This document shows positions 48,806-59,850 of a stretch of 64,000 nt of DNA, piece by piece. A model generated the notes under the pieces. That model ran no database searches. It saw only the letters and a program-made list of their open reading frames with translations, and had not been told where the DNA came from. Source of the DNA: Glycine soja (Eukaryota > Streptophyta > Magnoliopsida > Fabales > Fabaceae); NCBI RefSeq assembly GCF_004193775.1, contig NC_041019.1, positions 50,133,928 to 50,197,927 on the forward strand. The letters run 5' to 3'. The position numbers and the translations under genes were made by a program. The first letter of the stretch is position 1. Each line of letters begins with the position of its first letter.

Positions 48806-50089
48806 TCGAATTTATGAAGACTAAATAATGTAATGACAAAAATTGCTTCAGAGAAAATAGCAAGTCTACTCGTCTATTCTACAAGTGAGGTGGGAATATT
48901 GCTATTTTGAGTATTTTCTCCCAATCCCGTTAGTATGGACTTGTGGAGTCGAAATGGTAGTATGCTCCTCCACAACTCTAGTCTTTGATGAAATTCTTTT
49001 AAGAAAAAAAAAATATTATTGCTCATGAAAAATTTATATTGCTGTTTTTTGTCTTATATTTATATGTAAATGAGTCTTTCATCAGTTCATTTATTAATCA
49101 AATAGCACCAATTGTCATTAAGTTGACATAACATGTCAATTGTAGAAAATTTAAAATTTAAATTATTGTTCAAAATTGAGATTGACTTTGATGTGTATAA
49201 ATCATTTACGTTGATTTGTAGGATTGATTAATTTTTATTTTTTAAAAAAGTATTTTAAAAGAAACCTTGTATATATAAAAATTATGCTAAAATATAATTT
49301 TGGTTTTTTTTTTCCATTAGCAAATTTGGTCCCCTATTCTCAAATTGAGACATTTAGTTCCCCTTCTTTAAAAAATTAGTGATTTTGATCCCTCCATCCA
49401 AATCATTATCTAGACGGTCAAATAACACATAATGAATGTTGACCGTTATAAAATTTATTTTTTAATGAACTAAAATTTATTTTAATTGAAAATTAAAAAT
49501 AAAAAATTGTGATCCTTTGCTCCTATGGCCATCGTGCAACTCCAATCCCTAACCCTCATCCGTTTTTTCACACTACCTTCTGTCACCTCCTCTCTGCAGA
49601 TTCAAACCTGTAGTTATACTAGTTTTTCGAGTTTTATCGAAATGTACTTTAATTAAAAATTAAAAAAATGTTATTTTCTAAGTTTCTTTCATCAAATTAA
49701 ATGTTCAACATTATAATGACTAATGTAATCAAAATTTCAGTTTGCATACTGACTTGGTGTTCCAAGCACTTGACTTCTTCTGCAAAAGCTGGATTATTTC
49801 TTTGTAATGTGAGGCCAATTGAGTGGCTGACATTTTAGCTAATATCGGGGTGTTTGTGCTATACCTTCGGATGCCTTTCAGTCCTTGATGTTTATGGACT
49901 CCCAAGGGTGATCCCTTTCTGTTTTGTTTTCAACTTCGCACTAATCAAAAGAATCATTCTAACATCTATATAAGAACATTGCACACAAAAAAACACAGAG
50001 CATAAACAAAGCCACAACCAAAAAAATCATAGAACTCACATAGAACGTACATAACAAATTAACCCTAAAATCAAAACCTAACCTTCAAG

Positions 50090-50713
50090 GATAGTATCCC
50101 GTACCCATCTGCTCCCTAACGTGTCCTCGTGATGGAAAGAAAATCCTAGTGGATTACCCATCTGCTTCGAACCTGAAGAGGTCTTCTATGTTGGTTCTTG
50201 GTCATTTGTTTCTCAAGTCTTAAAAGTAGGTTTGTGATCAGATTTCATCCAGCTCATATGCGAATAACAATCACCTCTTAGAACCTCATACGCCACCTAA
50301 TATTAATCATCAGACACCTACCCAACCTAACTATTATCTTGCCATTTTTTCAAGTAGCAAGGTCCCTAAGAAATTCCATGTCAATCAACCTACCTTCTTC
50401 CATGACCTTCTCGAAGGTGTCCATATCTCTATGAAATTGAGATTGAAAGTAACCAATTCTCTCACAGCAACCTAAGGTGTAGTTAAATCAGCAATCAAAG
50501 CCCAAGACTTAGCCACAAAATTTGTTACATTTATAATATCATCCCAAAGTGCCTATCTTCCAGTAACTTGAGGGGCTCGATACACAATTGTCAACAACCA
50601 AGGAGATGTGTTCCGCCATTTAACTCTCATATGAATGAATTGGGGGAAGCTATTGAGAACAACAACCTTCCAATCACCAAAATTCCATTAGCATCATAAT
50701 CATCTTGAAGAAA
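50090..50713 (-). mobile_element. LINE ORF2 endonuclease-domain relic
   Basis: Read on the minus strand: FIHMRVKWRNTSPWLLTIVY then RAPQVTGR, ALWDDI, ALIADL, and further along GRLIDMEFLRDLATWKNG and an FRFEA-type block. These are the endonuclease/exonuclease-phosphatase motifs of plant L1-type elements (WLLT-VY, LW-D, GDFN-like, RFEA). Stops and shifts make it dead. Confidence 0.75.
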
Positions 50714-50854
50714 GTTATCAAACTCGAGAGTTTATACAGACTCGTGAGAGTTCCATAGACTCGACCCGTGAACTCAACTCGTAGAGTCGTAAAAGTTTAT
50801 TTCATATAAAAATAATAATAAAATATCTATAAATAACAAACTAATTAAACATTT

Positions 50855-51226
50855 TGTTAGGAGTAGAGGGGATAGTGTGTCTTAGTTCGAGACAAGGCTC
50901 CTCCTAAAAGAGAAATGGAATTCTGGAAATAAGCTTTTGCATGGTTTATTCACTATGCATGCAATGGAATTCTGGAAATAAGCTTTTGCATGGTTTATTC
51001 ACTATGCATGCAATGGAATTCTGGAAATAAGCTTTTGCATGGTTTATTCACTATGCATGCAGCCTTTTATATACTGCAGTTTTCTTTACATGCGTAACCA
51101 ACCTAACTAACAGGATTAACAGACTCTAACAACCTGCAACTGAATTAACTAACTCCACGTAATTATCTACAACTGATATGCACAAGGGTTATTATACTTG
51201 GCTGCAACGTTTTCTTCTTCCTAACA
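50855..51226. mobile_element. Solo LTR, 372 bp
   Basis: Begins TGTTAGGAGTAG and ends TTCTTCCTAACA, with inverted termini TGTTAGGA/TCCTAACA. It is flanked by a perfect 5-bp target duplication cattt (50850-50854 and 51227-51231). It has no internal region, so it arose by recombination between two LTRs. It sits inside the TIR element and contains three 49-bp tandem units. Confidence 0.92.
50915..51061. repeat. 49-bp tandem triplication inside the solo LTR
   Basis: Units start at 50915, 50964 and 51013, each beginning atggaattctggaaataagc and ending ctatgcatgca. The three are identical as read. Confidence 0.95.
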
Positions 51227-51669
51227 CATTTCAAGTAAAGCAAAACAGTAAATCATAAAGTTCAGACTATTTAAATAATCAAGTTTAGTAATAATACATC
51301 ACTACTAGACAATAACTTGTAGAGGTGATAGTAGTAGTAGATCATTCTCATCGAGGATTTGATGTTATTAGAGAACAAGAGTTTGATATTATTAAAGGTG
51401 AGAATTTTGTATTTGAGGATAACACGCTAAATGAAGGTATGTTGAATGCTAAATAGACATTGAGAATGACTTACATTTTGATCTAATCTTTTTAACTTGC
51501 TAACTCATTGACTCGGTGATAAACTCGAGAGTCTATCGAGTTTACTTAAAGTTTATAGAATTTATCAAAAGTCTAGTAAAAAAAGAGTTTACTCAAGAGT
51601 CAACTCGTAGAGTACAAGTGGACTTATAAACTCATAAGAATTAACGAGTTAACTTAAGAGTTTGATAAC

Positions 51670-52270
51670 TATGATCTTGAGTGACCACAAACACTCTGAA
51701 GAAAAGAGCCTTTCAACCACAAGCATCCCACCACATGGAAAAAACCGAAAGAACACTGTCATCATAGTACTCCATATCAAGGTTAGGAAAACGAATCCAA
51801 AAAGTTGTATCAATATAACGTTATAGGAAATAAAATATGTTACATGTGGTTGAATTGCAAGATAATTATAAAAAATCATCCTTAGGAAAATCAATTTTTA
51901 CCATGAAGAAATCATTCCCCACATCTACTACGTCAATACCTCCCAATGGTCTCCCTATAGTCTTTGACGGACCCTTTATAGTAAGAAATCCTATAAACTT
52001 TCCCAAGAGCTTCACAATAAAAACATTTTTCCACGAAAGCTATAACTACTATTGAATATTCTCATCAATATAACAATGAGGCTTTAGCCTATTCCATCTT
52101 TGAACTTAATCTTGAAAAGATTGCTTCCAATAAGGTCAACACGATATTTTTTATGCAAAGGAGACTTTTGTATGAGAGGACCCCTTCCCTTCCATTCGGT
52201 GGTTTTGCAATGGGAGATGCAACAAGGCTAAACTATTCTCTCCCTAAAGACACAACATTCTTTTTTCTCT
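51670..52270 (-). mobile_element. LINE ORF1 (DUF4283-type) relic
   Basis: Minus-strand pieces read SWKNVFIVKLLGKFIGFLTI, then GNDFFMVKIDFPKDD, then FWIRFPNLDMEYYDDSVLS. These match the DUF4283 / zinc-knuckle ORF1 protein of plant L1 elements (W-ALIVKLLGK, GNDFF-V-F, VWIR-P-LP-EYY). It is the other part of the same LINE as 50090-50713, split by the TIR insertion and with the region between ORF1 and the endonuclease lost. Confidence 0.75.
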
Positions 52271-53083
52271 TTCAATGAAATCTGAGTTGAATAAAACTCA
52301 ACAATAAAAAAAGAAAAAAGAAATAGTAAAGAGGTAAATAAGATTAGATGATGGTATTTGTCCATATAATATTAGATTACTTTTGCATTTTATTTATTTG
52401 GAAAAAATATATTAAAATGTTTGTTTTTTATTATATAAAAACATATAATAAAAAAATTGTTAGATAAATATTATCATTAACATTGAACATTGAACATTGA
52501 ACAAGATCAAGCTAGGGTAGAAAAAAATCTACTCTATATTTCATTTTATCTTTTAATTCTTAAGAAACTGATTTTGATAAATTATTTTTAATTGAGATTA
52601 ACATATAAAAACTATTAATTAATTTTTTTATTATAACAGTTATATAATTTTTTATTTTTGTTTAGATCACATATATCTTAAAAAAAATTAGTTACCATAG
52701 TTGTATATTTGGGATTTGAATTTGAGATTTATAATTATGAGAAAATAGCTCTCACACCAATCGATTCCTCGTTGATTTCTTTATTTTGAATTTTTTTAAT
52801 AGTTTTTTTTTAAGATATGGTGCTATAAATTGTTTTGTTTAATATCTCCTATATATGTACGTTACTTTGGACTTTTTGATATAAAAATTTAATAGTTTTA
52901 CATTTAATTTAATTGAGAGAATTCAATGTATTAAAGACTTTCTGTTTCTGAATACATTGGTATATTTTTATTCATATGTATTAATTACAGCTACGATATA
53001 CAATTTATTATTATTTATGCTACAAAGCTATGATATGAATCCTACAGTAAAGAAGATGTTCATGTAAAGCGGTGACTGTGAGA

Positions 53084-56000
53084 ATGGAAGGAAGGAGGCG
53101 TGGAGGTTATAGTGGTCGACGCATAGTTGCAAGCAGAAGAGGGAGTGGCAAAAGCAATGCCAACAACAACAACAACAACAACAACAAAAACAACAACAAC
53201 ATCAATGTCATCAAGAAGCTTCAGAGCCGCGAAATTTGGTCGAAGCCTCATCGAGCTTTTGCTTCTGTCACTGCTTCTCACAGATTCCGCTCTATGTGCT
53301 TGACGCACCAATACGACACTCATGATCCCTCCAAGACTCCCTCTTCCCTTTGGCCCTTCTTGATGAAGAGAACTAAGGTTGTCGAAATTGTGGCTGCAAA
53401 AAACGTGGTCTTTGCTCTTTACCATTCTGGTTTGTGTGCAGCTTTTAGTAGAGGTGAGGTTGCTCTCAAGAACTATGATTCTTGATTATTTTTTTTTATG
53501 TGTGAATTGTCATTTCCCATTACCTGTTTATTAATCGTTGTCAAAAAAAAAAAAAATCGAAATTTTTGATTCTATCGTGTGGTAGTTGTTCTTTCCCTTT
53601 ATCCATTTGTTAATCATGAGCACCTTTGTGTAAAAACCTAAACTGTTGATTGTTTCATCTATGAATTGCCATTGCCCATATTTGTTGATCGTTGTCATAT
53701 TTGTGTAAAAACCTCATCTTTTGATTCTTTCAAGTATGAATTGGCATTGCCCATTTACCCATATGTTAATCATGGGCACATTTGTGTAAGAACCTCAACT
53801 TTTGATTCTTTCATGTATGAATTGCCATTTCCCATTACCCATTTGTTAATCATTGTCATATTTGTGTAAAAATCACAACTTTTGATTCTTTCATGTATGA
53901 ATTTCCATTGCCCACTACCCATTTATTAATCTTTGTCTAAAAACTTAACTTTTGACTCTTTCATGTATGAATTGTTATTGCTCACTACCCATTTTTTAAT
54001 CATTGCCACATTTGTATAAAAACAACTTTTGGTTCTTTCATGTATGAATTTCCATTGCTGATTACCCATTTATTAGTCATTTTCATGTCTGTGTAAAAAC
54101 CTCAACTTTTGATGTTTTTCATATATGAACTGCCATTGTCCATTTGTTAACCATTGGCACATTTGTATAAAAACCCTAACTTCTTATTTTTTTTCACGTC
54201 TGACTTGCGTTGCCTATTACCCATTTGTTAACCATTGACATATTTGTATAATAACAATGACTTTTTATTTTTTGTTTTTAATGTACGGATTTCTTTTGTC
54301 GCTTACCCATTTATTAGTTAGTCATTTGTACACAAACCATGTTTTTTTTTTGTATGAATTGCCTTTTCTGCTTTCCGTTAGTTGGTCATTATCATATTTT
54401 TTAGAAACCATGAAATTGGGTTTTGTGTGTGAATTCCAAGCAGAAACTGATGAGAGGATTTGCTTTTTGAATGTTTGCCCTGATGAAATCATTCGGAGCC
54501 TCTTCTACAATAAGAACAACGACTCGCTCATTACAGTATCTGTTTATGCTTCTGAGAACTTCAGCTCTTTGAAATGCAGGTCCACAAAGATTGAGTGCGT
54601 GCATTCTGTGTCTGTCCATCCAAATCCTCCTCTTTGATGTTTAAAACTTATTTTGCTTACATGATCTTTCATTTATGTTCTTAGATACCTACGAAGGGGG
54701 AAGCCGGATGCTGGGTTTCCTCTTTTCCAATCTGAATCTTTGAAATGGCCTGGATTTGTTGAGTTTGATGATGTCAATGGAAAGGTCCTAACTTATTCTG
54801 CACAAGATTGGTACCTTCCTCATTTTCTTGTCTTTCTGTTCCACTTCTACTGTTATGTAAGTGTTTGCTCTGCTGGTTGGTTATTCTATCCAACTCACTT
54901 TCTTCCAATGGTGTCAGTATTTACAAGGTCTTTGATCTTAAGAACTACACCATGCTATACTCGATTTTAGATAGGAATGTTCAAGAAATCAAGATCAGGT
55001 ACTTTCTATTTTGTCGGTTTGATTTTCTGCTTTGTAGTTCCTGTTTCTGCAAAAACTCTATTTACTAAATAAATTCTGTTATGTCATGGGCATGATCGTC
55101 TTGTGTGTAATTCGATCTTATTCATTTTTACTCTTTGCAATATAGTTACCATTATATTGTCACTTGTAAAATAATATTCGTGTCCTTCATTTTTGATTGA
55201 CGGTTGGGGTGGTCATAATTTTAAAATAAGATTTTACAGATTCAATTCACTTGTTCAAATGCTTGGGTCATTTTGGATTCTGGTCTTTTTTTACTAAGCT
55301 CTTCCTTTAGATATATTTTGCATCACACCACCCAAACATGTTTATTACATGAAAGATGAAATCCTAGGCACTGGATAAATTGGTTATGGATGTGAGAGAA
55401 AGGTTTCTTTGTTCAATGATTTCAAGGTTTTGTTGAAAGGGAAAATCAGTTGGAGGCAAACGACTAAGGGGAAATGCACTAACTATTTAAGATCTTTGGT
55501 TGTCTTTGGTTGAATTTCTTGATTCCCTCACCAATCAGAGGAGATAAAATTATTTGAAGCACCTGAATTCACCAGCACAATCACCTTTTCGTTCATCTTT
55601 CCCATTCAACCTTCATGGATTCTTTGATGTCATCCCTGCAATACTTCTTCAATTGCATGGAAGCTCTGCTCACGAAATTCTTCACTTAACCTTTGCTCCC
55701 CTAATTTTTTCCTTTGTCCTTTCCAAAGATTAAGGCGTGTAATCCTTCGGTATAGTCTGGAAAGGGATTTGGTGACAATCTTGGGTTTCCTTTACTTTTT
55801 TCTCTTGTTGTATAGTCTGGAAAAGGATTTGGTGTGTTGATCCTTTTAGGTTGTTTTTGTGCAAATCTATTTTTCAATTGTATATAGTATCATAAAGATA
55901 AACCTATTTGTAAGTTCATAATTCCCTCCAAGGTTAGGTCAAAACAAGGCTATTTCTTGCCTAATCTGTATTATGCCTGGGGCTAGTTTAGAATCCTTTT

Positions 56001-57273
56001 ATACCTAGTTCTTTGTTGAATTCTTTGTTTCTGGCTTTTTTGGAGAATGCTAGGTGATCCCCATGCCCTTGAACCAGTTTTTCATCAACTAGCTTTACTG
56101 ATTATGGTAGCAGAGAAGCCAGATTTTTGTGTCAACACATAACCTATGTTAAATTCCTAACACTTTATAAAAGGAATTTCTTTCTCCTCTCTTGTTTTTT
56201 TTTCTTCCTTTTTTTAATGTAGGATCTCTTCCTAATCTTCTTTTTTATTTTGATGAATTCTTTTGTTATTTGATATCTTCCTATATACTTATTACTTGAT
56301 ATTTTGTTACAGCCCTGGCATCATGTTATTAATTTACAATAGAACCAGCGGTCATATTCCCCTAAAGATTATATCCATTGAAGATGGCACAGTTCTCAAA
56401 GTGTTCAACCATCTACTTCATCGGAATAAGAAGGTGGACTTCATAGAGCAATTTAATGAAAAGCTTCTAGTCAAGCAAGAAAATGAGAACCTTCAGATTC
56501 TTGATGTAAGCTTCATTTTGCCTTTTTCTTTTAGTATATGTGTCTAGATCCCTTCCCTATATGTGTGAGTGTGTGTATGATTTCTTGTGCTTTTCCCCTA
56601 TAATGATTTTCATGTTGGTTTTGTATGATTCCTTTTGTTCCCAGGTTCACAATTCTGAGCTGATGGAGGTAAGCAGGACGGAGTTCATGACTCCATCAGC
56701 ATTTATCTTTCTATACGATAATCAATTGTTCCTTACTTTCAGAAATCGAACAGTTTCTGTTTGGAACTTCCACGGGGAGCTTGTTACTTCATTTGAGGAT
56801 CACCAGTTGTGGCACCCAGACTGCAACACGAACAACATATACATAACAAGTGATCAGGATCTCATTATGTCTTACTGCAAGGCAGATTCTGATGATCAAT
56901 GGATTGAAGGCACTGGTAATCATGTTTAAGCATAGTTTTTCTTTGATTTCTGAATGGAGCAATCATAAACAGCTCTTAATTTGTAAAAGTGATCATATAT
57001 GGTTATAATTTGCTTCTTGCTGCAGCTGGATCCATTAATGTCAGCAATATCTTGACCGGGAAATGTGTGGCGAAAATAATTGCAACAAGTAGCAGTGCCA
57101 AGGCAGACGAGTGCAGCAGTAGTGGTTGCAGCTGCAAGCAAAGTGATTCATGCCTAATGAGGAATTCAGTTGCGGAGGCTTTGGAGGACATCACTGCCCT
57201 CTTTTATGAGGAAGACAGAAATGAGATCTATACGGGGAACAGGCATGGTCTTGTTCATGTATGGTCAAACTAA
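53084..57273 (+). CDS. Plant-conserved WD40/transducin-like protein
   Basis: Seven exons: 53084-53453, 54444-54594, 54685-54810, 54918-54998, 56313-56505, 56645-56915, 57026-57273. Total 1440 nt, 479 aa, stop TAA 57271-57273. ATG at 53084 (MEGRRRGGYSGRRIVASRR) is the first in frame. The N-terminus is basic with a poly-Asn run from CAACAA codons (53160-53204). The body has beta-propeller-like repeats: NDSLITVSVYASENFSSLKC, GKVLTYSAQD, YKVFDLKNYTML, FLTFRNRTVSVWNFHGELVT, and the last repeat NEIYTGNRHGLVHVWSN. It matches a well-conserved plant protein of unknown function; no F-box or enzyme motif is present. The codon at the exon 3-4 junction reads Cys (TG|T), where its pseudogene copy would give Ser. 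Intron 1 carries a minisatellite and intron 4 a LINE fragment. Confidence 0.88.
53500..54420. repeat. Degenerate ~80-bp minisatellite in WD40 intron 1
   Basis: About eleven to twelve diverged units occupy nearly the whole intron. Each runs roughly attgcccattacccatttgt, then taatcattgtcatatttg, then tgtaaaaacctcaacttttg, then attctttcatgtatgaattgcc. The last, partial unit ends in gtgtgtgaattccaagcag, directly at the exon 2 acceptor. The same repeat fills the matching intron of the pseudogene (about 59380-59850). Confidence 0.88.
55740..55980 (+). mobile_element. LINE zf-RVT fragment in WD40 intron 4 (shortened)
   Basis: Aligns with 61660-61910 in the pseudogene (gtctggaaa-ggattt, tttaggttgtt, ttcaatt...tatagtat, tccctc-aaggtta-gt). 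The pseudogene copy still codes for a recognisable LINE C-terminal segment. Here about 60 bp of it is missing. Confidence 0.6.
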
Positions 57274-58093
57274 TGACAAGAGTTGGAACCTACCCATATT
57301 TGGGTTTTTTCCCTTTTGATGATGGGAAATTTCTGCAATGGATTTCTCTGAAATCCAAGCTACCTCAGCATTGTAACCTCAGTTGATGTGAAACTATTAC
57401 ATAGCAGCTCAAATCAGAGGGATATGTCATATATGTAAATAACTGAGAAATCCTATCTTTTGAAAGTGGATTTTCCTGTAACTAGCTAAATAATTTCTCT
57501 CAATCATATTAAACATTTTTTTTTTATCTTAACTATTTATCTCTTTCAATCTAGTCTCATTTCTTCATATTACTAAATTGAATTTCAATAGTTTGTTATC
57601 TTTATATATAGATATAATATTATTATGTATAAGATTTACATATAATATATAACAATTTTCAACGCATTATTTTATTTTGAAATGTAAATTTAAAATATAT
57701 AATTAACTAATGTATTACAAATTAAATAGTTATTATTTAGATATTTTTTAAAGAAAAATATTTGAGTAATAACTATAATTTTAAAAATGTTATATAATTT
57801 TTATAATTTTAATTTAATGAAGTAAATAAAAAAATTCATATAAACAAAATAATGTTATCGGATTTGTTATTTGATATGTACTAAATAATAAATAAAATTA
57901 AAGTTTATTTTTCTTTTATCATATTATTAGATGTTTATCCTATTCTCATATCTTATTATATTATCTTATATCTTTATCAAGAAAGAACAAGAGATTTTAT
58001 TTTATTTTTTTGAAATAGGAAATAATTTAATTCTTAAAAGATAATTCAGTGAAAGGAGAAAGTATTGCAATTGTATTACTACGTACTACTATA
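57274..58093. other. Intergenic between WD40 gene and pseudogene
   Basis: The 3' UTR of the WD40 gene (up to about 57500), then almost pure A/T sequence to 58090. Nothing else could be assigned. Confidence 0.5.
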
Positions 58094-58169
58094 GATAAGT
58101 ATGTTTTTGGTGAAGTGGTGAGAATGGAAAAGATAAGTATGCTTTTGGTGAAGTGGTGAGAATGGAAAG
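58094..58169. repeat. 38-bp tandem duplication at the pseudogene start
   Basis: Units 58094-58131 and 58132-58169, each gataagtatg-ttttggtgaa and on through gtggtgagaatgga. The duplicated segment includes the ancestral start codon region. Confidence 0.9.
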
Positions 58170-58187
58170 AAGGAAGCATGGAGGTTT

Positions 58188-58305
58188 AAAGAAGGAGTAG
58201 TGACAATGACGATAACAATGACAAGCTAAAGAAGGAGTAGTGACAATGACGATAACAATGACAAGCTAAAGAAGGAGTAGTGACAATAACGATAACAATG
58301 ACAAC
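58188..58305. repeat. 40-bp tandem triplication in pseudogene exon 1
   Basis: Units start at 58188, 58228 and 58268 (aaagaaggagtagtgacaat, then gacgataacaatgacaagct; the third is slightly diverged and shorter). It replaces the Asn-rich region of the functional gene and carries in-frame TAG codons. Confidence 0.9.
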
Positions 58306-58828
58306 AACATCAATTTCTTCAAGATGCTTCAAAGCGGCGAGGTTTGTTCAAAGCCTCATCGTGCCTTTGCCTCTGTTACTATCTCTCACAGATTTTGCAA
58401 CATGCACTTGACGCACCAATATGACACTTATGATCCCTCCAAAAAGATGATGGTCTTGGTTGTCTACCAGTCTAGTTTGGCTGCCTCTTTTCAACACATG
58501 CATGATTCTTGTTTTGTAGGTGTGAATCTCCATATCTGAGAAGCATTGCAGAAATGGACGGATTGGGGAGAGGGGCAAGCATGGGTCTTGGTCTCCCTCC
58601 TTCAACATCCTTCCTATGTATGAGAAGAAAAATATAAATTAATATTGACAAAGAATATTAAGTTAATGTTACTTAATTTTCTTCTAGTAGTAGATTTTAC
58701 CTATAGTTTTACACATAAATTTGATAATAAATATTTTGTGAAACTTTTTATTTATCAAATAATTATTTATTAGAAGTTAAATAATTAAAAAATTGTATAA
58801 AAAAAAATTCAACTGATATTCTTGGATT

Positions 58829-58999
58829 AGCCCTGGTGCAGCGGTCAAGTTGTGCCTTGGTGACTTGTTGGTCATGGGTTCGAATCCGGAAACAGCCTCT
58901 TTGCATATGCAAGGGAAAGGCTGCGTACAACATCCCTCCCCCATACCTTCGCATAGCGAAGAGCCTCTGGGCAATGGGGTACGCTAGTTTAGTTTAGTT
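58829..58999 (+). mobile_element. tRNA-derived SINE with 12-bp target duplication
   Basis: The tRNA-like head has an A-box tggtgcagcgg and an exact B-box ggttcgaatcc (at about 58879). Then come aacagcctctttgcatatg and gggaaaggctgcgtacaac, and a T-rich tail tagtttagttta. Flanked by a perfect 12-bp duplication tattcttggatt (58817-58828 and 59000-59011). The layout matches the Au-SINE group of plants. Same family as 32980-33172, but younger. Confidence 0.93.
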
Positions 59000-59379
59000 T
59001 ATTCTTGGATTCGACCCTGCTTGGATTCGTCACTGATGCAGAGGTACAATGTGATGTGCATGCATGTCCAATAAAAAGTTGACACTTCATTAAAATATAT
59101 TTTATAATATTTTAATCAAATGCCAACTTTTTAAGATATGCATATAATACCAAACATGCCCGACAGAGATAATTTAAATAAAAATTATCTCTTTTGATAA
59201 AAAAAGATTCATTTACGGTGGTAGCAATACAGAATTTAATAAAAAGTTGACATTTAATTAGGATGTTATACAATAATATTAAATTAAACTATAAAATATA
59301 TTTTAATGAAGTGTTAACTGTCAACTACCTCTTTGGGTCTACTCAAGTGTTTACAAACCACAAACTTATTATACTAGTA

Positions 59380-59850
59380 TCATGTATGGATTGCCATTGC
59401 CCACATTACCATTTGTTAATCATTGACATATATATTTGTGTAAAAACCTCAACTTATAAAAAAATTTATGTATGAAGTGCCATTGCCTATTACCCATTTG
59501 CTAATCATTGACATATTTGTGTAAAAACCTCAACTTATAATTTTTTTTATGTATGAAGTACCTGTGCCTAATACCCATTTGTTAATCAGTGGCACATTTG
59601 TATACAAACCACAACTTTTTTTTTTATTATTTTTTCATGCATGAATTGCCATTGTCCATTGCCCATTGACACATTTGTATAAAAACCATGACTTTTTTGG
59701 TTTTGTTTTTAATGTGTGGATTGCCTTTGTCCATTACCCGTTTATTAGTTATTGTCATATTTTAACCACCACCATAATTTTCTTTGGCATGAATTGCTGT
59801 TACTCTTCCCATTAGTTAGTCATTGTTGTATTTTACAGAAACCATGAGAT
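59380..59850. repeat. Minisatellite in pseudogene intron 1
   Basis: Five to six units of the same ~80-bp repeat as in intron 1 of the functional WD40 gene (attgccca..acccatttgttaatcattgacatatttgtgtaaaaacctcaactt). It has fewer units and more A/T drift. Confidence 0.85.

Larger units (their letters stand above)
50714..51669. mobile_element. Non-autonomous TIR element inserted in the LINE
   Basis: Ends gttatcaaactc (50714-50725) and gagtttgataac (51658-51669). The inner parts of the inverted ends share degenerate actcg/gagtt tracts for about 90 bp. Sequence just outside (left atcatcttga, right atgatcttga) is a near-duplicate and may be the target duplication. No transposase was recognised. Confidence 0.7.
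48806..53083. other. Intergenic, MED33 to WD40 gene
   Basis: The MED33 3' UTR, then an AT-rich part (about 49000-49740) with repeat-like text such as caaattggtcccct and agaggtcattt-type motifs, then the transposon stack at 49850-52270. The remainder (52270-53083) is AT-rich and must include the WD40 gene promoter. No other gene was seen. Confidence 0.5.

Noticed and set aside
53160..53204. CAACAA tract as a possible microsatellite artefact breaking the gene
   Set aside because: It is in frame and codes for Asn. The protein continues into conserved sequence on both sides.
53060..53425. Minus-strand 121-codon frame with a poly-Val run
   Set aside because: Antisense shadow of the WD40 exon 1 CAA repeat.
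58829..58900. Functional tRNA gene (exact B-box)
   Set aside because: The body continues into a SINE tail with target duplications. No acceptor stem pairs, so it is a SINE head.
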